From the NCBI RefSeq assembly GCF_900155435.1, contig NZ_LT700212.1, forward strand, positions 872,844 through 936,843: a stretch of 64,000 nt of DNA, written 5' to 3'. The position numbers and the translations under genes are program-made. Position 1 is the stretch's first letter. Each line of letters begins with the position of its first letter. The notes beneath the pieces are model-generated. The model was not told the origin of the DNA. It saw only the letters and a list, made by a program, of their open reading frames with translations, and did no database searches. The DNA comes from Actinomyces provencensis (GTDB lineage: Bacteria > Actinomycetota > Actinomycetes > Actinomycetales > Actinomycetaceae). Shown here piece by piece: positions 42,519 through 50,867 of the stretch.

Positions 42519-42695
42519 CGGACCACCGCCTTTCGGCAGTCAGGTGAGCAGCAGACGCCCGTGACCTCCGCCCCGGAAATGCCCGCCGCTGGTGCGGCCG
42601 GCCGCGGCATCCGGCATCCACTGCTTGGCTCCGTCAGTTCGCCACGTCGATGCTGACGTGCATCTCCGGCATCCGGGTGCTGGGAGACTGGTGGG
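42519..42695. promoter_or_regulatory. Relaxase/Mrr intergenic region, candidate oriT
   Basis: A 177-bp gap between divergent relaxase and Mrr-type genes. It contains a 6-bp inverted repeat CACGTC-GATGCT-GACGTG (42643-42660) and repeated GGCATCCGG words (around 42606-42617 and 42668-42677). oriT of MobF relaxases usually lies next to the relaxase gene and has inverted repeats near the nick, so this is the best oriT candidate. No nick sequence can be assigned from sequence alone. Confidence 0.35.
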
Positions 42696-43868
42696 GTGAA
42701 TCTCGACGAGTTGCTACCGGTGATGGATCGCGCCTCGGCGAACCTTGCCAAGCTCCAAGCGATCTGGGACCGTGCGGAGCCGATGATCCCGTCGAGTCCT
42801 CAGCGGGGTACGAATCGGGAGTATGAGGATCTGCGTCGGGCATGGACGCCACTGTTGGCGGGGCTGCCTCCGATCGACGGGTTCACAGTCACCGAGGAGC
42901 TGCCCGACATTGACGAGGCGGGGCAATCCTTCATCGACTACTTCGAGATCAGCGAGCCTGCTTTCGCTCTCATGAACGAGTTGGAGAAGCCGGGCCAACA
43001 GCTCGACGAGTACAGATTCAAACTCGCTCAAGCGCGTCGCCGGGCGATTCACGAGCGCCTCGACGATCTCGTGTCGACGATCAACGCGACGCTTGGTCAG
43101 ATCACTGATTCCGTTGCGCGGGACTCATCCGATCGCGTGGACGATCTCAGAACGAAAGCGGTGGAGGAGTCGATCAGCGAGATCGAGCGGTTGCTCGCCG
43201 ACACCACTGACCGAAAGGGACGATGGGGCGATCTTCACCGGCACCTCCGTTTCAGTCAGGGGCACGATTGGCACGACATCGCCGAGATGGATTGGCCGTC
43301 TGTCCGGGCTGACATTGAGGCCGCGAGCCTCTCCGAGTCCGACCCTTTGCCGGTGCCAGCGGTTGACCTCGGCGTAGCTGCTTCCGCGAAACCCGCAGGT
43401 GGCGCAAGCATCGGCCTCGATTGGAGTGCCCTTGATGACGACGGCTTCGAGCGACTGCTGTTTGACCTTCTACGGGGCTTTCCCAGCTACCAGAACGTCG
43501 AGTGGTTGATGAAGACGCGCGCGCCCGATCGGGGCCGCGATCTGTCCGCTGAACGCGTCATAAGGGACGACGGCGGGACGACGCGAACCGAGCGGGTCAT
43601 CGTGCAGGCCAAGCACTGGACGTCGAAATCCGTCGCACCTACCGACATCACGAATACCCTGGCGGCGCTGTCGCTCTGGGAGCCGCCGGTCGTTCGGACT
43701 TTGGTGATCGCGACGAGCGGTCGCTTCACCACCGACGCGGTGGCGATTGTCGAGAAGCACAACGTCGATGGGAAACTGCCGTTCATCGAGCTTTGGGCAG
43801 ATAGCCGCCTCGAAACGCAGTTGTCGCAACGACCGGATCTGATCGCGAGCTACGGCCTCCGCTCGTAA
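42696..43868 (+). CDS. Mrr-like restriction endonuclease
   Basis: A 390-residue protein. The N-terminal ~230 residues are helical with coiled-coil stretches (AYKSV-free, LAQARRRAIHERLDDLVSTINATL, RVDDLRTKAVEESISEIERLLADT) and match nothing I recognise. The C-terminal ~150 residues are an Mrr-type PD-(D/E)xK nuclease: DDDGFERLLFDLLRGFPSYQNVEW, APDRGRDLSAERVI near residue 277 and ERVIVQAKHW near 303, giving the D...QxK active site, then VVRTLVIATSGRFTTDAVAIVEKHN. Solo Mrr enzymes cut modified or foreign DNA. It is divergent from the relaxase. GTG start, 42696. Confidence 0.82.
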   Translation: MNLDELLPVMDRASANLAKLQAIWDRAEPMIPSSPQRGTNREYEDLRRAWTPLLAGLPPIDGFTVTEELPDIDEAGQSFIDYFEISEPAFALMNELEKPGQQLDEYRFKLAQARRRAIHERLDDLVSTINATLGQITDSVARDSSDRVDDLRTKAVEESISEIERLLADTTDRKGRWGDLHRHLRFSQGHDWHDIAEMDWPSVRADIEAASLSESDPLPVPAVDLGVAASAKPAGGASIGLDWSALDDDGFERLLFDLLRGFPSYQNVEWLMKTRAPDRGRDLSAERVIRDDGGTTRTERVIVQAKHWTSKSVAPTDITNTLAALSLWEPPVVRTLVIATSGRFTTDAVAIVEKHNVDGKLPFIELWADSRLETQLSQRPDLIASYGLRS

Positions 43869-44553
43869 GTCCGACATGAGCGATTCGCGACCTTCTACCT
43901 CGACCTGCAAGACGCGTGGTAGCTCAATGAGGTAGCTCGATCGAGCTGAGTGGGCCAAGGCTACGAGCCGATCTCGGACGAGTTCTGGCCGGCTTGTTCG
44001 ACGGAGGCTCGACCTTGAACGTGGGTGCGGACAGCAGTCTCGTCCTATCGTCGCCTCGGCGCGACTGGCTGGATCAGATGTCTCGACGCCGCTGAGGTGG
44101 ACAAGTCGGTGGCGATGCACGTCCGCGAAGGCGATGCGGAGGTCTGCCTGAGCACTTCCGTGTGCACAGCACCACTGCGGCGGTCACTTCCACCGCGGTC
44201 GGTTCCGATGCGTCGCGGCTGTCGGCAAGTTGGACGCTGCGTAAGCACCGAGAGCGGGCACGGTTCGACGTAAGTCAGGGCACCGCACGCCGGGCAGTGC
44301 TCGGGCACATCAATCCCGTTACCCCAGAGCACGGAAACCGAGACGGTCGTGGCAGCAGCCGCCAGATGTAGGTCCAGGCGACCCGCTTCGGGGGAACAGC
44401 CACAGTCTCGGCATGAGCGAGTCGTGTATGTCGCGGCGCATGACACCGGCGCGCGCGCAAGTGGTGCTTGATTCAACAACTCTCACCGTAGCCAGAGCGG
44501 CCCACTAGGTCAGTAGGTAGACTTTCTACCGGTAGTCAGCTAGCCTACTGATC
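43869..44553. other. 685-bp stretch without a confident gene
   Basis: No ORF here has convincing coding character. The best candidate is on the minus strand (44045-44479): a ~140-codon frame with CRDCGC and HCPACGALTYVEPC, which could be a small zinc-ribbon protein. It lacks an ATG or GTG with a ribosome-binding site, and its second half is Ser/Thr/Arg-rich. The stretch may be a decayed gene between the Mrr gene and the PadR cassette. The last 45 bp hold the PadR promoter and operator. Confidence 0.4.
44511..44550 (+). promoter_or_regulatory. padR-type promoter with nested inverted repeats
   Basis: TAGACT (44518-44523), a 17-nt spacer and TAGCCT (44541-44546) make a promoter. The GTG at 44554 is 7 nt after the -10 box, so the mRNA is probably leaderless. 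Outer arms CAGTAGG/CCTACTG (44511-44517, 44544-44550) and inner arms GGTAG/CTACC (44516-44520, 44526-44530) are inverted repeats across the promoter, the kind of site a PadR dimer would use for autoregulation. Confidence 0.65.
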
Positions 44554-44910
44554 GTGAGCGGAAACATGCGCCAGCACTGGCTCCACGGGTTCTTGGACGT
44601 GTGCCTGCTTGCCCATGGTCGGGATTACGGTCGAGGGCTGGCGGAACGGCTCGCGGAGGCGGGGTTCGACGAAGTGCCTGGTGGGACCTTGTATCCGGCA
44701 CTCCTCCGTCTGGAGAAACAGGCGCTGGTGCGAACGGAGCGAGAAGCGTCGGCGTCTGGTCCGCCGCGGAAGTACTACGAACTCACCGACTTGGGCTACG
44801 CGACCATGCGCGAACGGCAAGAGGCGTGGCAGCAGTTCCGCGCAGCGATGAGCACGGTTGTGGAGACGTCGAGCTGTGCACCAAACGGCCAGGCTGGAAG
44901 GTTGCGATGA
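44554..44910 (+). CDS. PadR-family transcriptional regulator
   Basis: A 118-residue PadR regulator. The winged helix spans WLHGFLDVCLLAHGRDYGRGLAERLAEAGFDEVPGGTLYPALLRLEKQALVRTE, followed by the wing SGPPRKYYELTDLGYATMRERQEAWQQF, all family hallmarks. PadR proteins of this size typically repress an adjacent transporter and are released by a drug or peptide. GTG start; the stop overlaps the ABC ATPase start (ATGA), so it is co-translated with the transporter it presumably controls. Confidence 0.93.
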   Translation: MSGNMRQHWLHGFLDVCLLAHGRDYGRGLAERLAEAGFDEVPGGTLYPALLRLEKQALVRTEREASASGPPRKYYELTDLGYATMRERQEAWQQFRAAMSTVVETSSCAPNGQAGRLR

Positions 44911-45734
44911 CAGCGACGCACTGGGAAGCCGAACTGCTCAAGCACTTGACCGAGGCTGGTATCGAAACCGCCGAGGCAAGTGAGTTGGCCAGTGACGCGG
45001 TGGCTGAGGCGGAAACGGCTGGTCTCGACCCGGACTCGATGTACGGGCCTGCGGTGGCCTATGCCGATAGGCTCGCCCAGACGGTGCGTCGGGCTACCGC
45101 GATCGCCGCTCCGTTGCCACGCGATCGCGGAGTGGTCGTACTTCGCTTACGCCGGGTGAGTAAGAGTTATCGACGCCATCAGGTTCTGCGTGAGGTGGAC
45201 CTCAGTCTACGCGCAGGAGAGGTCGCGGCGATCGTGGGCGCCAACGGCTCGGGTAAGTCGACCTTGCTCAATATCTGCGCCGGCCTCGCCCGGGCGTCAT
45301 CTGGGACGGTCGAGCGCACCCCACGGATTGGATACGCCCCGCAGCACGATGGCGTGGCTGCTCTGTTGACTCCAGCAGAGCACTTCCGACTCTTCGGCTC
45401 GGTCTACCAGATGAACTCGAAGAAGTCCGTGTCAGTCGGTACGCATCTGGCGTCGCAACTCGGCTGGCGGCCTCGTAAGGATCTCATCGCGTCCCATCTC
45501 TCCGGCGGGACGCAGCAGAAACTTAACGTCGTCCTCAGTGAGCTGAACCGCCCAGACCTCATCCTGCTCGATGAGCCCTACCAAGGCTTCGACCAGGACT
45601 CCTACGTCGACTTCTGGGATCAAGTCTTCCGCTGGCGAGATGGCGGTGCGGGAGTGCTGGTCGTCACGCACTTGCTCCACGATCTCGACCGGGTTGACCA
45701 TGTGCTCGAACTGCATCCAGTCGAGGATTCCTGA
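44907..45734 (+). CDS. ABC transporter ATPase with helical N-terminal prefix
   Basis: A 275-residue protein. Residues ~1-75 are a helical prefix (WEAELLKHLTEAGIETAEASELASDAVAEAETAGLDPDSMYGPAVAYADRL) resembling the HAAS/permease-prefix domains that accompany PadR regulators. The rest is an ABC ATPase: Walker A VGANGSGKSTLLNICAG, Q-loop YAPQHDG, signature LSGGTQQKLNVVLS, Walker B LILLDEPYQGFD, H-loop VTHLLHDLD. It powers the downstream permease, probably for drug or peptide export. A fusion of the prefix to the ATPase itself is uncommon. Confidence 0.92.
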   Translation: MTATHWEAELLKHLTEAGIETAEASELASDAVAEAETAGLDPDSMYGPAVAYADRLAQTVRRATAIAAPLPRDRGVVVLRLRRVSKSYRRHQVLREVDLSLRAGEVAAIVGANGSGKSTLLNICAGLARASSGTVERTPRIGYAPQHDGVAALLTPAEHFRLFGSVYQMNSKKSVSVGTHLASQLGWRPRKDLIASHLSGGTQQKLNVVLSELNRPDLILLDEPYQGFDQDSYVDFWDQVFRWRDGGAGVLVVTHLLHDLDRVDHVLELHPVEDS

Positions 45735-46507
45735 TGCTACTCACTGTCACTTCGACCGCTTTGCGGGAGATGAGCCGCCGTCGGGTAGCTCTGCTGTTCG
45801 TCTTCCTCTTACCGCTGGTCTTCTACCTGGTGCGCATCGACGTGCATTGGCAGGCGATCCGCTTCCTTGCTATCGGCGTCGGGTGGGCTGTGGCCACCCT
45901 GTCGCTTTTCAGCCACGTCGGCTCCCGCCGCCTGGACCGGCGGCTCAGCGTGATCGGAGCCTCACCCACGGCGCTGTTCTTCGGCAGACAACTCGCGCTC
46001 GTCACAGTGGGCGTGGTGGTCGCCGCAGCCTATTTCTGTCTCGTTGCCCTGACTCAGGACGATTTGCCTCGCCCCGGCGGAATCGCACTGCTGCTGGTGA
46101 CGACCGTCCTGATCGGCGTGCCGCTGGGCACGCTCGTCAGCCTTGTCATCACCCGAGAACTCGAAGGCGCACTTGCCTTGCTCTCCATCATGGCCCTCCA
46201 GCTCCTCGTGGACCCGGACGGGTCATTGGCGAAACTGCTACCGCTGTGGTCGACCAGGGAACTGTCTGCCTACGCCATCCAAGAGCACAGCACCGACAGC
46301 CTCAGCGCTGGACTGATCCACTTCATCGTCACGGCGTCGATCTGCGTTCTCGTTGCTTGGATCGCCAGCCTTGTCCGACTCAGACCAGTTCGCATCCTTC
46401 CGCCGACCCAAGAAGAACCAGCCCATGCGGACTTGAGTATCTCGGCGTCGCGTGATGATGAAGGCCCTCCCCACGCCGGTACCGCAGATACGAGAAGCAG
46501 AGACTAA
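45734..46507 (+). CDS. ABC transporter permease
   Basis: A 257-residue membrane protein with about six hydrophobic segments (VALLFVFLLPLVFYLV, RFLAIGVGWAVATLSLF, LALVTVGVVVAAAYFCLV, GIALLLVTTVLIGVPLGTLVSLVI, ALALLSIMALQLLV, LIHFIVTASICVLVAWIASLV). It matches ABC-2-type permeases in layout. Its start overlaps the ATPase stop (TGATG). The 3' end overlaps the AraC gene by 56 bp, an unusual arrangement that suggests either coupled translation or a displaced AraC start. Confidence 0.88.
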   Translation: MLLTVTSTALREMSRRRVALLFVFLLPLVFYLVRIDVHWQAIRFLAIGVGWAVATLSLFSHVGSRRLDRRLSVIGASPTALFFGRQLALVTVGVVVAAAYFCLVALTQDDLPRPGGIALLLVTTVLIGVPLGTLVSLVITRELEGALALLSIMALQLLVDPDGSLAKLLPLWSTRELSAYAIQEHSTDSLSAGLIHFIVTASICVLVAWIASLVRLRPVRILPPTQEEPAHADLSISASRDDEGPPHAGTADTRSRD

Positions 46508-47405
46508 GTACAGCCCGGTTGCTGCTCGCACGCATACCGCACACGGCCCGACATCCCCTATCGCCTACGACTGCGTGAAACTGATCGTCGTCCGCTCCGG
46601 GTCGGCAATCCTGTTCAGTGAGTTCGGCACCGGGCACGTAAATGTCGGCGATGTCGTTGTGCTCGCGGCGAACACCCTCTGCGGAGCCGAACCGGAGGGG
46701 AAGGTCACGACCACAACGCTCTACCTCGACCGTGACTATCTGATCGATCAGGTGTTCTGGCAGCATGCCGCCCAGTTCACGGACAGGCTCGATGCGCAAC
46801 GGTTTGTCGAGACTCGCTACGCCGAGCCCGCGCAGATACTCCGGATCGGCGAGGCACGAGCAGGATTACTGATGCCCTGGCTGGACGAGTTCGCGGCATT
46901 GAGCATCGACGGGCTCGACCCTGCCAGGTTCTACCGAGCGCAGTCACTGCTCTTTGCAGTTCTCGACGTAGTCGTCCCTTATATGACGGTAACCGGGGAG
47001 CGTGTCACCTCGACACAACGAGTGACCACCTATCCGACCCTTCCCCGTCATCGCGCCTTCCTCCCGCTGCGCATTGAAGCGCGGCACGCGGCAGAGCTGT
47101 TGCGCGACACGCCAGAACGGCGCTGGACCGTCCCGGACCTCGCGCGCGCTGTCCACCTCTCTCCCTCGCAGTTCAGTCGGGTCTTCGTAGCGGCATTCGG
47201 TAAATCCCCGATCGCGTACCTGACGATGGTGCGCGCCGAGCGTATGGCTCACCTGTTGCACACGACGGACGCGCCCATCACCCTCATCGCCGCTGAGGCA
47301 GGCTGGAGCGATCCTACATATGCAGCCCGGCAGTTCCGCCGCAGCGTCGGCCTCACGCCTCGCCAGTACCGGGCGCTGCGCAAGCGGAAACCGAGCGCCC
47401 GCTGA
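46452..47405 (+). CDS. AraC-family transcriptional regulator
   Basis: A 317-residue regulator. The N-terminal ~140 residues form a cupin-like ligand domain (DCVKLIVVRSGSAILFSEFGTGHVNVGDVVVLAANTLCGAEPEGKVTTTTLYLDRDYL). The C-terminal double helix-turn-helix is clear: RRWTVPDLARAVHLSPSQFSRVFVAAFGKSPIAYLTMVRAERMAHLLHTTDAPITLIAAEAGWSDPTYAARQFRRSVGLTPRQYRALR. GTG 46452 or ATG 46458 could start it. AraC genes at this position are frequent in actinobacterial ICEs, so it may control transfer genes and not the transporter. Confidence 0.9.
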   Translation: MMMKALPTPVPQIREAETKYSPVAARTHTAHGPTSPIAYDCVKLIVVRSGSAILFSEFGTGHVNVGDVVVLAANTLCGAEPEGKVTTTTLYLDRDYLIDQVFWQHAAQFTDRLDAQRFVETRYAEPAQILRIGEARAGLLMPWLDEFAALSIDGLDPARFYRAQSLLFAVLDVVVPYMTVTGERVTSTQRVTTYPTLPRHRAFLPLRIEARHAAELLRDTPERRWTVPDLARAVHLSPSQFSRVFVAAFGKSPIAYLTMVRAERMAHLLHTTDAPITLIAAEAGWSDPTYAARQFRRSVGLTPRQYRALRKRKPSAR

Positions 47406-47639
47406 CTCGGACGATTCGCGCATGAACTCGGACGATTATGCGCGCATCCGACCCCTCGCACCCGGCTTTCTTCTGGCGCGAGTAGACCGGATGGGACTCG
47501 TCGGGTTCATCCCGGAGCCTGGTGGTCGCGACCTCGTTTCGTCGTCCGTCTCGTCCTCCTGATCCTCCCGGCGCACCTCGTTGGTGCACCGCCGCCCTCT
47601 CCTGGGCGCGCGGTCTACGCCGGGAGGAGGCCGGAGCAG

Positions 47640-48752
47640 ATGGCAACGAGGCAGGAGACCCGCCGGGCGCGGGAAGCGAAGCTCGACGAGCTGCACGAGA
47701 AGCTGACCGGCGCGGTCGAACAGCTCGTGTCCGGCCCGGATTGGGCACGCGCGTTGGCGTTCGCGGCCCGGTTCCGAACACGGAGCTTTTCAAACAGTCT
47801 CCTTATCTGGGCACAGCACGCGGCCGCCTATGAGGCGGGCCGGGTGCCTGAGCCGTTCCCGTCGTATGTGGCCGGCTACAAGCAGTGGCAGGCGTTGGGA
47901 CGGCAGGTGGAGAAGGGGCAGCCCGGCTACCAGATTCTCGCTCCGGTGACGGGTCGGTTCGCGTCGGCGAACCCGGCGGATGCGGACTCCTGGCGTCGCC
48001 TCGGGAAGGGCGAGAAGCCTCGGCCAGGTGAGGTGGTGCGCTCCAAGATGGTGGGCGTCCGACCGGCCTACGTGTGGGACGCGAGCCAGACCACCGGCGA
48101 CCCGATCCCCGAACCACCGTCGCCGCGGCTGCTGGAAGGCGAAGCGCCCGCCGAGTTGTGGGACGGCCTCGCAGCGCAGGTCGAGGAGCGCGGGTTCACG
48201 GTGCTGCGGGTGCCGCACGAGGGGATGATCCACGGCGCCAACGGCATGACGGACTACACCGCGAACACCGTGGCGGTGCGGGAGAACATGGACCCCGCAG
48301 CGCAGGTCAAGACCCTCGCCCACGAGCTGGGCCACGTCCTGCTCCACGGCCCCGATCAGGACGAGGCGCGGCAGCATCGCGGCATCGGTGAGGTGGAAGC
48401 CGAGTCCGTCGCGCTGATGGTCGGTGCCGCTCACGGGATGGACACGTCCGGTTACACGATCCCGTACGTGTCGACCTGGGCAGCCCGCGTCGACGGGAAA
48501 GAGCCGGTGGAAGTCGTCAAGGCCACCGGGGAGCGGGTCCGCAAGACCGCCCGGGCGATCCTGGACCAGCTCGACACCGCGCAGGTCGGTGACGGCACCC
48601 CGCCCGGTTTGGACCGGGACGTGACCCACCGCGAGACACCCGCGCACGTACGACCGGCACCGGAGCCAGCGCCGTCGCGGCAGGCGTCGTCGTTGCCTGA
48701 GCCAGGTGTACGCCCCGTCCCGGTGCCGGCGCTCGAGGGACGGGGGCTGTGA
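47640..48752 (+). CDS. ArdC-like antirestriction / metallopeptidase protein
   Basis: A 370-residue protein. The N-terminal ssDNA-binding ArdC-like domain has FRTRSFSNSLLIWAQHAAAYEAGRVP...VAGYKQWQALGRQVEKGQPGYQILAPV. A zincin domain with VKTLAHELGHVLLH (HExxH near residue 227) and EVEAESVALMVGAAHGMD follows. ArdC protects incoming single-stranded DNA from host restriction during conjugation. The C-terminal ~60 residues are Pro/Ala-rich. It is first in the rightward transfer operon, and its TGA overlaps the next ATG. Confidence 0.9.
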   Translation: MATRQETRRAREAKLDELHEKLTGAVEQLVSGPDWARALAFAARFRTRSFSNSLLIWAQHAAAYEAGRVPEPFPSYVAGYKQWQALGRQVEKGQPGYQILAPVTGRFASANPADADSWRRLGKGEKPRPGEVVRSKMVGVRPAYVWDASQTTGDPIPEPPSPRLLEGEAPAELWDGLAAQVEERGFTVLRVPHEGMIHGANGMTDYTANTVAVRENMDPAAQVKTLAHELGHVLLHGPDQDEARQHRGIGEVEAESVALMVGAAHGMDTSGYTIPYVSTWAARVDGKEPVEVVKATGERVRKTARAILDQLDTAQVGDGTPPGLDRDVTHRETPAHVRPAPEPAPSRQASSLPEPGVRPVPVPALEGRGL

Positions 48753-49711
48753 TGGCCGAGCACGGTGCGGTCTCCTCGGTCCTGCTGCTGCGGATGAGCG
48801 GGGCGTGGCCGTTGTCGGCGGCCGCACGGGAGTTCGCGTCCGCGGGGGTGCCGGTCTTCCCCTGTGTGTCGTATGGGAAGCGGCCGGCCACCGGACACGG
48901 CTTCTACGACGCCACCACGAACCTGGATCAGATCGAGGCGTGGTGGCGGCAGTCGCCGGGAGCGAACATCGGTGTCCCGACCGGCGCCGCCTCGGGCGCG
49001 GTCGTGGTCGATGTGGATGTCCACGGCCCGGTGGACGGCCATGCCGGGTTCGACCGCGCCGCCCGTGCCGGGCTGGTGGACGGGTGGGAGCTGTTGGTGC
49101 GCACTCCCACGGGCGGGATGCACGCCTACTACCCGGCGACGCCCGACACGGAGCAGCGGTCGTGGCAGGCCGGGCGCGCTGGGATCGACTTCCGCGGCGA
49201 CGGCGGCTACATCATCGTCCCACCCTCGCTTCGCTCCATCGAGGGCACCACAGTCGGATACCGGGTCGAGGCGATCAACACTGGCCCCGCCGGCCTGTTG
49301 GACTCCGACGCGCTGCGGGATTTCCTTGACCCCCGCCCCGCACCTCGCCCACGGACCGAGACCTGGCAGCCGGTGGGGCGGAAGGATGCGCAGCGGTTGG
49401 CGTTATGGCTGGACCGGCAGGAGACCGACCGGAACTTGAAGCTGTTCTGGGCGTCCTGCCGTCTCGCCGAGGGCGGCGTCCCGCTCACCGATGCCCTCGA
49501 TGCCGTGCTGGCGGCAGCGAAGTCGGACTTCGGGCCACGAGAGATCACCGCCACGGTCCGGTCCGCCTACCGCACCGTCCGCGGCGAACCAGCCCGACGC
49601 GGCCCATCGTCTTCGCTGGTGCGAGGTGAGCCGCCGGTGGCCGCGGACGGCTGGTTCAGCCGTGACCCCGCCCGTCCGTCAACCGGGCCGTCGAGGGTGC
49701 GAGGGCTGTGA
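48752..49711 (+). CDS. Bifunctional DNA primase/polymerase (Prim-Pol)
   Basis: A ~319-residue protein with the archaeo-eukaryotic primase fold: AAREFASAGVPVFPCVSYGKRPAT, NIGVPTGAASGAVVVDVDVHGP (catalytic DxD), TPTGGMHAYY and GIDFRGDGGYIIVPPS. A small helical C-terminal domain (RLALWLDRQETDRNLKLFWASCRLAEGG) follows. Prim-Pols prime replication of plasmids and ICEs after transfer. ATG 48752 overlaps the ArdC stop (TGATG); GTG 48749 is an alternative. Its own stop overlaps the DUF2637 gene in the same way. Confidence 0.93.
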   Translation: MAEHGAVSSVLLLRMSGAWPLSAAAREFASAGVPVFPCVSYGKRPATGHGFYDATTNLDQIEAWWRQSPGANIGVPTGAASGAVVVDVDVHGPVDGHAGFDRAARAGLVDGWELLVRTPTGGMHAYYPATPDTEQRSWQAGRAGIDFRGDGGYIIVPPSLRSIEGTTVGYRVEAINTGPAGLLDSDALRDFLDPRPAPRPRTETWQPVGRKDAQRLALWLDRQETDRNLKLFWASCRLAEGGVPLTDALDAVLAAAKSDFGPREITATVRSAYRTVRGEPARRGPSSSLVRGEPPVAADGWFSRDPARPSTGPSRVRGL

Positions 49712-50469
49712 TGACCAGCCCAATCACCATCAGCACGGTCACGAGCAGGGCGACGAGTCGCCGCTGGGCGGTGGTGACGGCGGTGTCCGGGACGGTGTTC
49801 ATCGCCACCGGCGCGTTCTGGCTGTCTTTCACCGCGCTGGCAGACCTCGCAGCCCGAAGCGGTGTCGGTGCAGGGCAGGCGTGGGCGTGGCCGCTGATCG
49901 TGGACGGCATCATCGTCGTCGCCACCGTCGCCGTCGTCGCCCTCGCAGGCCAGAAGACCGCCTGGTATCCGTGGGCGCTGCTGATCGGCGGCGCCGCGGT
50001 ATCGGTGACCGCCAACGCGATCCACGCCGTGGTCGCCGCCGATGCCGACGTGCCCGGCGTGCTCGCCGCGTCGGTGGCGGCGGTGCCGCCGGTGGTGCTG
50101 CTGGCGATCACCCACCTGACCGTCATCCTCACCCGCCCCACACCGAGCACCGCCAGCACTGATGACGCAGACGCCGTTCTCGCGGCGCCCGACCCCGCGG
50201 TCCTGGATGCTCTGGGCCGGTCATCGCCGCAGGAGCTAACAGCACCACACGACACCGAGCAGTCCGCACACGGCACGCGCACGAACGCGCCTGACACGCC
50301 TGCGACCGCCGCCCTGAACCGGAAAGACCGGGCGGCCGAGCTGCGCCGGCGGAGCTGGTCGAACAAGCGCATCGCCCGCGAACTCGGCGTGCACCCGTCC
50401 ACGGTCGGGCGCTGGTTCGCCAGTGCGCACCTTCCTGACAGCAACGATGGTGAGGAGGCGACCCGATGA
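49711..50469 (+). CDS. DUF2637 membrane protein with C-terminal HTH
   Basis: A ~252-residue protein. Four membrane segments form the DUF2637 domain (VVTAVSGTVFIATGAFWLSFTALADLA, WPLIVDGIIVVATVAVVAL, YPWALLIGGAAVSVTANAIHAVVAA, VPPVVLLAITHLTVIL), as in Streptomyces Spd spread proteins. After a Thr/Ala-rich linker comes a helix-turn-helix, DRAAELRRRSWSNKRIARELGVHPSTVGRWF. It may link membrane location to DNA during intermycelial-type spread or transfer. Start overlaps the Prim-Pol stop. Confidence 0.88.
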   Translation: MTSPITISTVTSRATSRRWAVVTAVSGTVFIATGAFWLSFTALADLAARSGVGAGQAWAWPLIVDGIIVVATVAVVALAGQKTAWYPWALLIGGAAVSVTANAIHAVVAADADVPGVLAASVAAVPPVVLLAITHLTVILTRPTPSTASTDDADAVLAAPDPAVLDALGRSSPQELTAPHDTEQSAHGTRTNAPDTPATAALNRKDRAAELRRRSWSNKRIARELGVHPSTVGRWFASAHLPDSNDGEEATR

Positions 50470-50861
50470 ACGGGAACCCACACGAACAGCACGAGCGGCG
50501 ACGGCCGACCCCCGAGCCCGAAGGCGAGCGGGAGTCGGATGACGAGACCGGCACGCCGGATGCGGTGGAAGCCGCCCAGGTTCGCCGTGACGGTGATCAG
50601 GGCACGCCCGGACACGAGAGGCGGGCGCGGGGGGTGGAGTGGGTGCGGCCCACCGATCTGATCGCTCGGCATGGGGCGACGCTGTCGGGGCGGGGTATCG
50701 ACTTCGAGGCCGAACTGGCCCGCCGCGCCCGCGCCCCGCTCGCGAACCGGATGCACGACCTCGCCGACCGGGCGCGCCGATTGCCGCCGCTGTCCGCCTT
50801 CGGCCACAACACCACCAGCCCCACGGGGCCGGTGCGCTCCGGTGTCGGGATGAACAGGTGA
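50466..50861 (+). CDS. Hypothetical ICE protein, disordered N-terminus
   Basis: A 131-residue protein. The first ~55 residues are charged and disordered (HEQHERRRPTPEPEGERESDDETGTPDAVE). The remainder (VEWVRPTDLIARHGATLSGRGIDFEAELARRARAPLANRMHDLADRARRLPPLSAFG) looks like a compact helical domain. No family recognised. The start overlaps the DUF2637 stop (ATGA), so it is firmly in the transfer operon. Confidence 0.75.
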   Translation: MNGNPHEQHERRRPTPEPEGERESDDETGTPDAVEAAQVRRDGDQGTPGHERRARGVEWVRPTDLIARHGATLSGRGIDFEAELARRARAPLANRMHDLADRARRLPPLSAFGHNTTSPTGPVRSGVGMNR

Positions 50862-50867
50862 CCGGCC

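Noticed and set aside
44045-44479. Minus-strand frame with CRDCGC and HCPACG as a zinc-ribbon gene
   Set aside because: No ATG/GTG with a ribosome-binding site, second half of poor composition; kept only as a note in the gap entry.
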